In this document: one piece after another, positions 5,749 through 6,157 of the stretch | Numbering within the stretch: position 1 is the stretch's first letter | Layout of the letters: every line of letters begins with the position of its first letter | NCBI RefSeq assembly: GCF_011319475.1 | Contig: NZ_RCMC01000026.1 | Location: forward strand, 9,874-16,030 | From: Candidatus Nitrosotalea sp. FS | GTDB taxonomy: Archaea > Thermoproteota > Nitrososphaeria > Nitrososphaerales > Nitrosopumilaceae | Length of the DNA: 6,157 nt | Direction: 5' to 3' | Notes under the pieces: generated by a model | What the model was told of the DNA's origin: nothing | Seen by the model: the letters and a program-made list of their open reading frames with translations, nothing else | The model's database searches: none | Position numbers and translations under genes: made by a program

Positions 5749-6157
5749 ATGATGGGATTCAAGTATTCTATAACCTTGCAGTCTTTTAGAAAAATAGAAT
5801 CAATTGAGAAAACATTGGCCAGATTAAAAGAACAAGGATATGATGCAGTAGAGATGTTTGGCGAGCCAGACCAAACAGATTTTAAAAAGATCAAAGAGAC
5901 CACCGAATCACATGGATTACTCATTTGTGGCATAACCGGAATGTGGGGAAGGGCCAGTAAAGATGGGTAAAGAGAAAACTGCTTAGCCTGGATCAAGACG
6001 TGATTAAACATTCTGAGAATTATGTAAAAAGGTGCATTGAGATGTGCCAATATCTTGGAGGTAGTGAAATTAACATCTGTCTCTTTGCAGATAGTAGCCT
6101 TGATTTTGATGCAAATCATGGCATGGTATCTGAAGATCAGAAAAAATCCACGATAGA
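5749..6157 (+). pseudogene. Second xylose-isomerase-like TIM-barrel protein, frameshifted and cut by window end
   Basis: The first frame (5749-5967, ATG, stop TAA at 5968-5970) gives 73 residues: a TIM-barrel N terminus with FKYSITLQSF (4-13), GYDAVEM (30-36) and CGITGMWG (60-67). The -1 frame then stays open from 5961 to the window end and gives KRKLLSLDQDVIKHSENY and onward through CIEMCQYLGGSEINICLFADS, the next helix and strand expected in this family. That frame has a stop at 5958-5960, so the shift must lie between 5961 and 5970. One missing G in the GGG run at 5965-5967 would join the two parts as D-G-V-K-R-K. The protein belongs to the same superfamily as the gene at 2566 but is clearly a different, distantly related member. 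It lies 35 nt after the phosphodiesterase gene and is probably part of the operon. The downstream frame is undamaged for 62 codons, so the break is either very recent or an assembly error. The 3' end and the metal ligands lie outside the window. Confidence 0.75.

Noticed and set aside
5961..5970. Programmed -1 frameshift signal
   Set aside because: The bases AGATGGGTAA do not form an X-XXY-YYZ slippery heptamer and I see no convincing stem-loop just downstream; a missing G is simpler.
5676..6119. Minus-strand frame of 147 codons at the right end
   Set aside because: It lies antisense to the end of the phosphodiesterase gene and to the frameshifted TIM-barrel gene. Its protein has no recognisable domain, and its length benefits from the broken gene. 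The plus-strand frames match a known fold.
1..6157. CRISPR arrays, insertion sequences, tRNA or rRNA genes
   Set aside because: No regularly spaced repeats, transposase frames, terminal inverted repeats or cloverleaf-like segments were found on either strand.

Overview
The window looks like chromosomal DNA from an archaeon, most likely an AT-rich ammonia-oxidising member of the Thaumarchaeota (Nitrososphaerota; Nitrosopumilus/Nitrosotalea-like). The signs are archaeal-style TATA elements at the expected distance from starts, short or almost absent leaders, few Shine-Dalgarno sites, heavy use of ATA (Ile) and AGA/AGG (Arg), and base composition of roughly 35-40% G+C by eye. The lineage is an inference; no rRNA or lineage marker is present.

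Left part, minus strand: a small secreted protein with a signal peptide (22-264), a 187-bp spacer, then a zinc-dependent medium-chain alcohol/polyol dehydrogenase (452-1531). A 203-bp divergent intergenic region (1532-1734) holds a TATA element for each direction.

Right part, plus strand: five genes in one direction with gaps of 21, 34, 48 and 35 nt, apparently one operon continuing past the window. They are a TatD-family metal hydrolase (1735-2544), a xylose-isomerase-like TIM-barrel sugar isomerase/epimerase (2566-3399), a UbiA-family membrane prenyltransferase of EboC type (3434-4330), an alkaline-phosphatase-superfamily protein of the Ebo nucleotide pyrophosphatase-like type (4379-5713), and a second xylose-isomerase-like protein that is broken by a -1 frameshift near 5965-5970 and runs off the end (5749-6157).

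The combination TatD + TIM barrel + EboC-type UbiA + Ebo-type phosphodiesterase matches the 'ebo' gene set known from cyanobacteria, eustigmatophyte plastids and scattered bacteria. In cyanobacteria that set is tied to moving a secondary-metabolite precursor to the periplasm. The window shows no EboA and no EboD (sugar-phosphate cyclase), but has a second TIM barrel and a divergent dehydrogenase. My inference is an archaeal ebo-like pathway that makes a polyol or cyclitol, attaches an isoprenoid to it in the membrane, and processes a phosphodiester intermediate. The product is unknown. This is the part of the window most worth following up.
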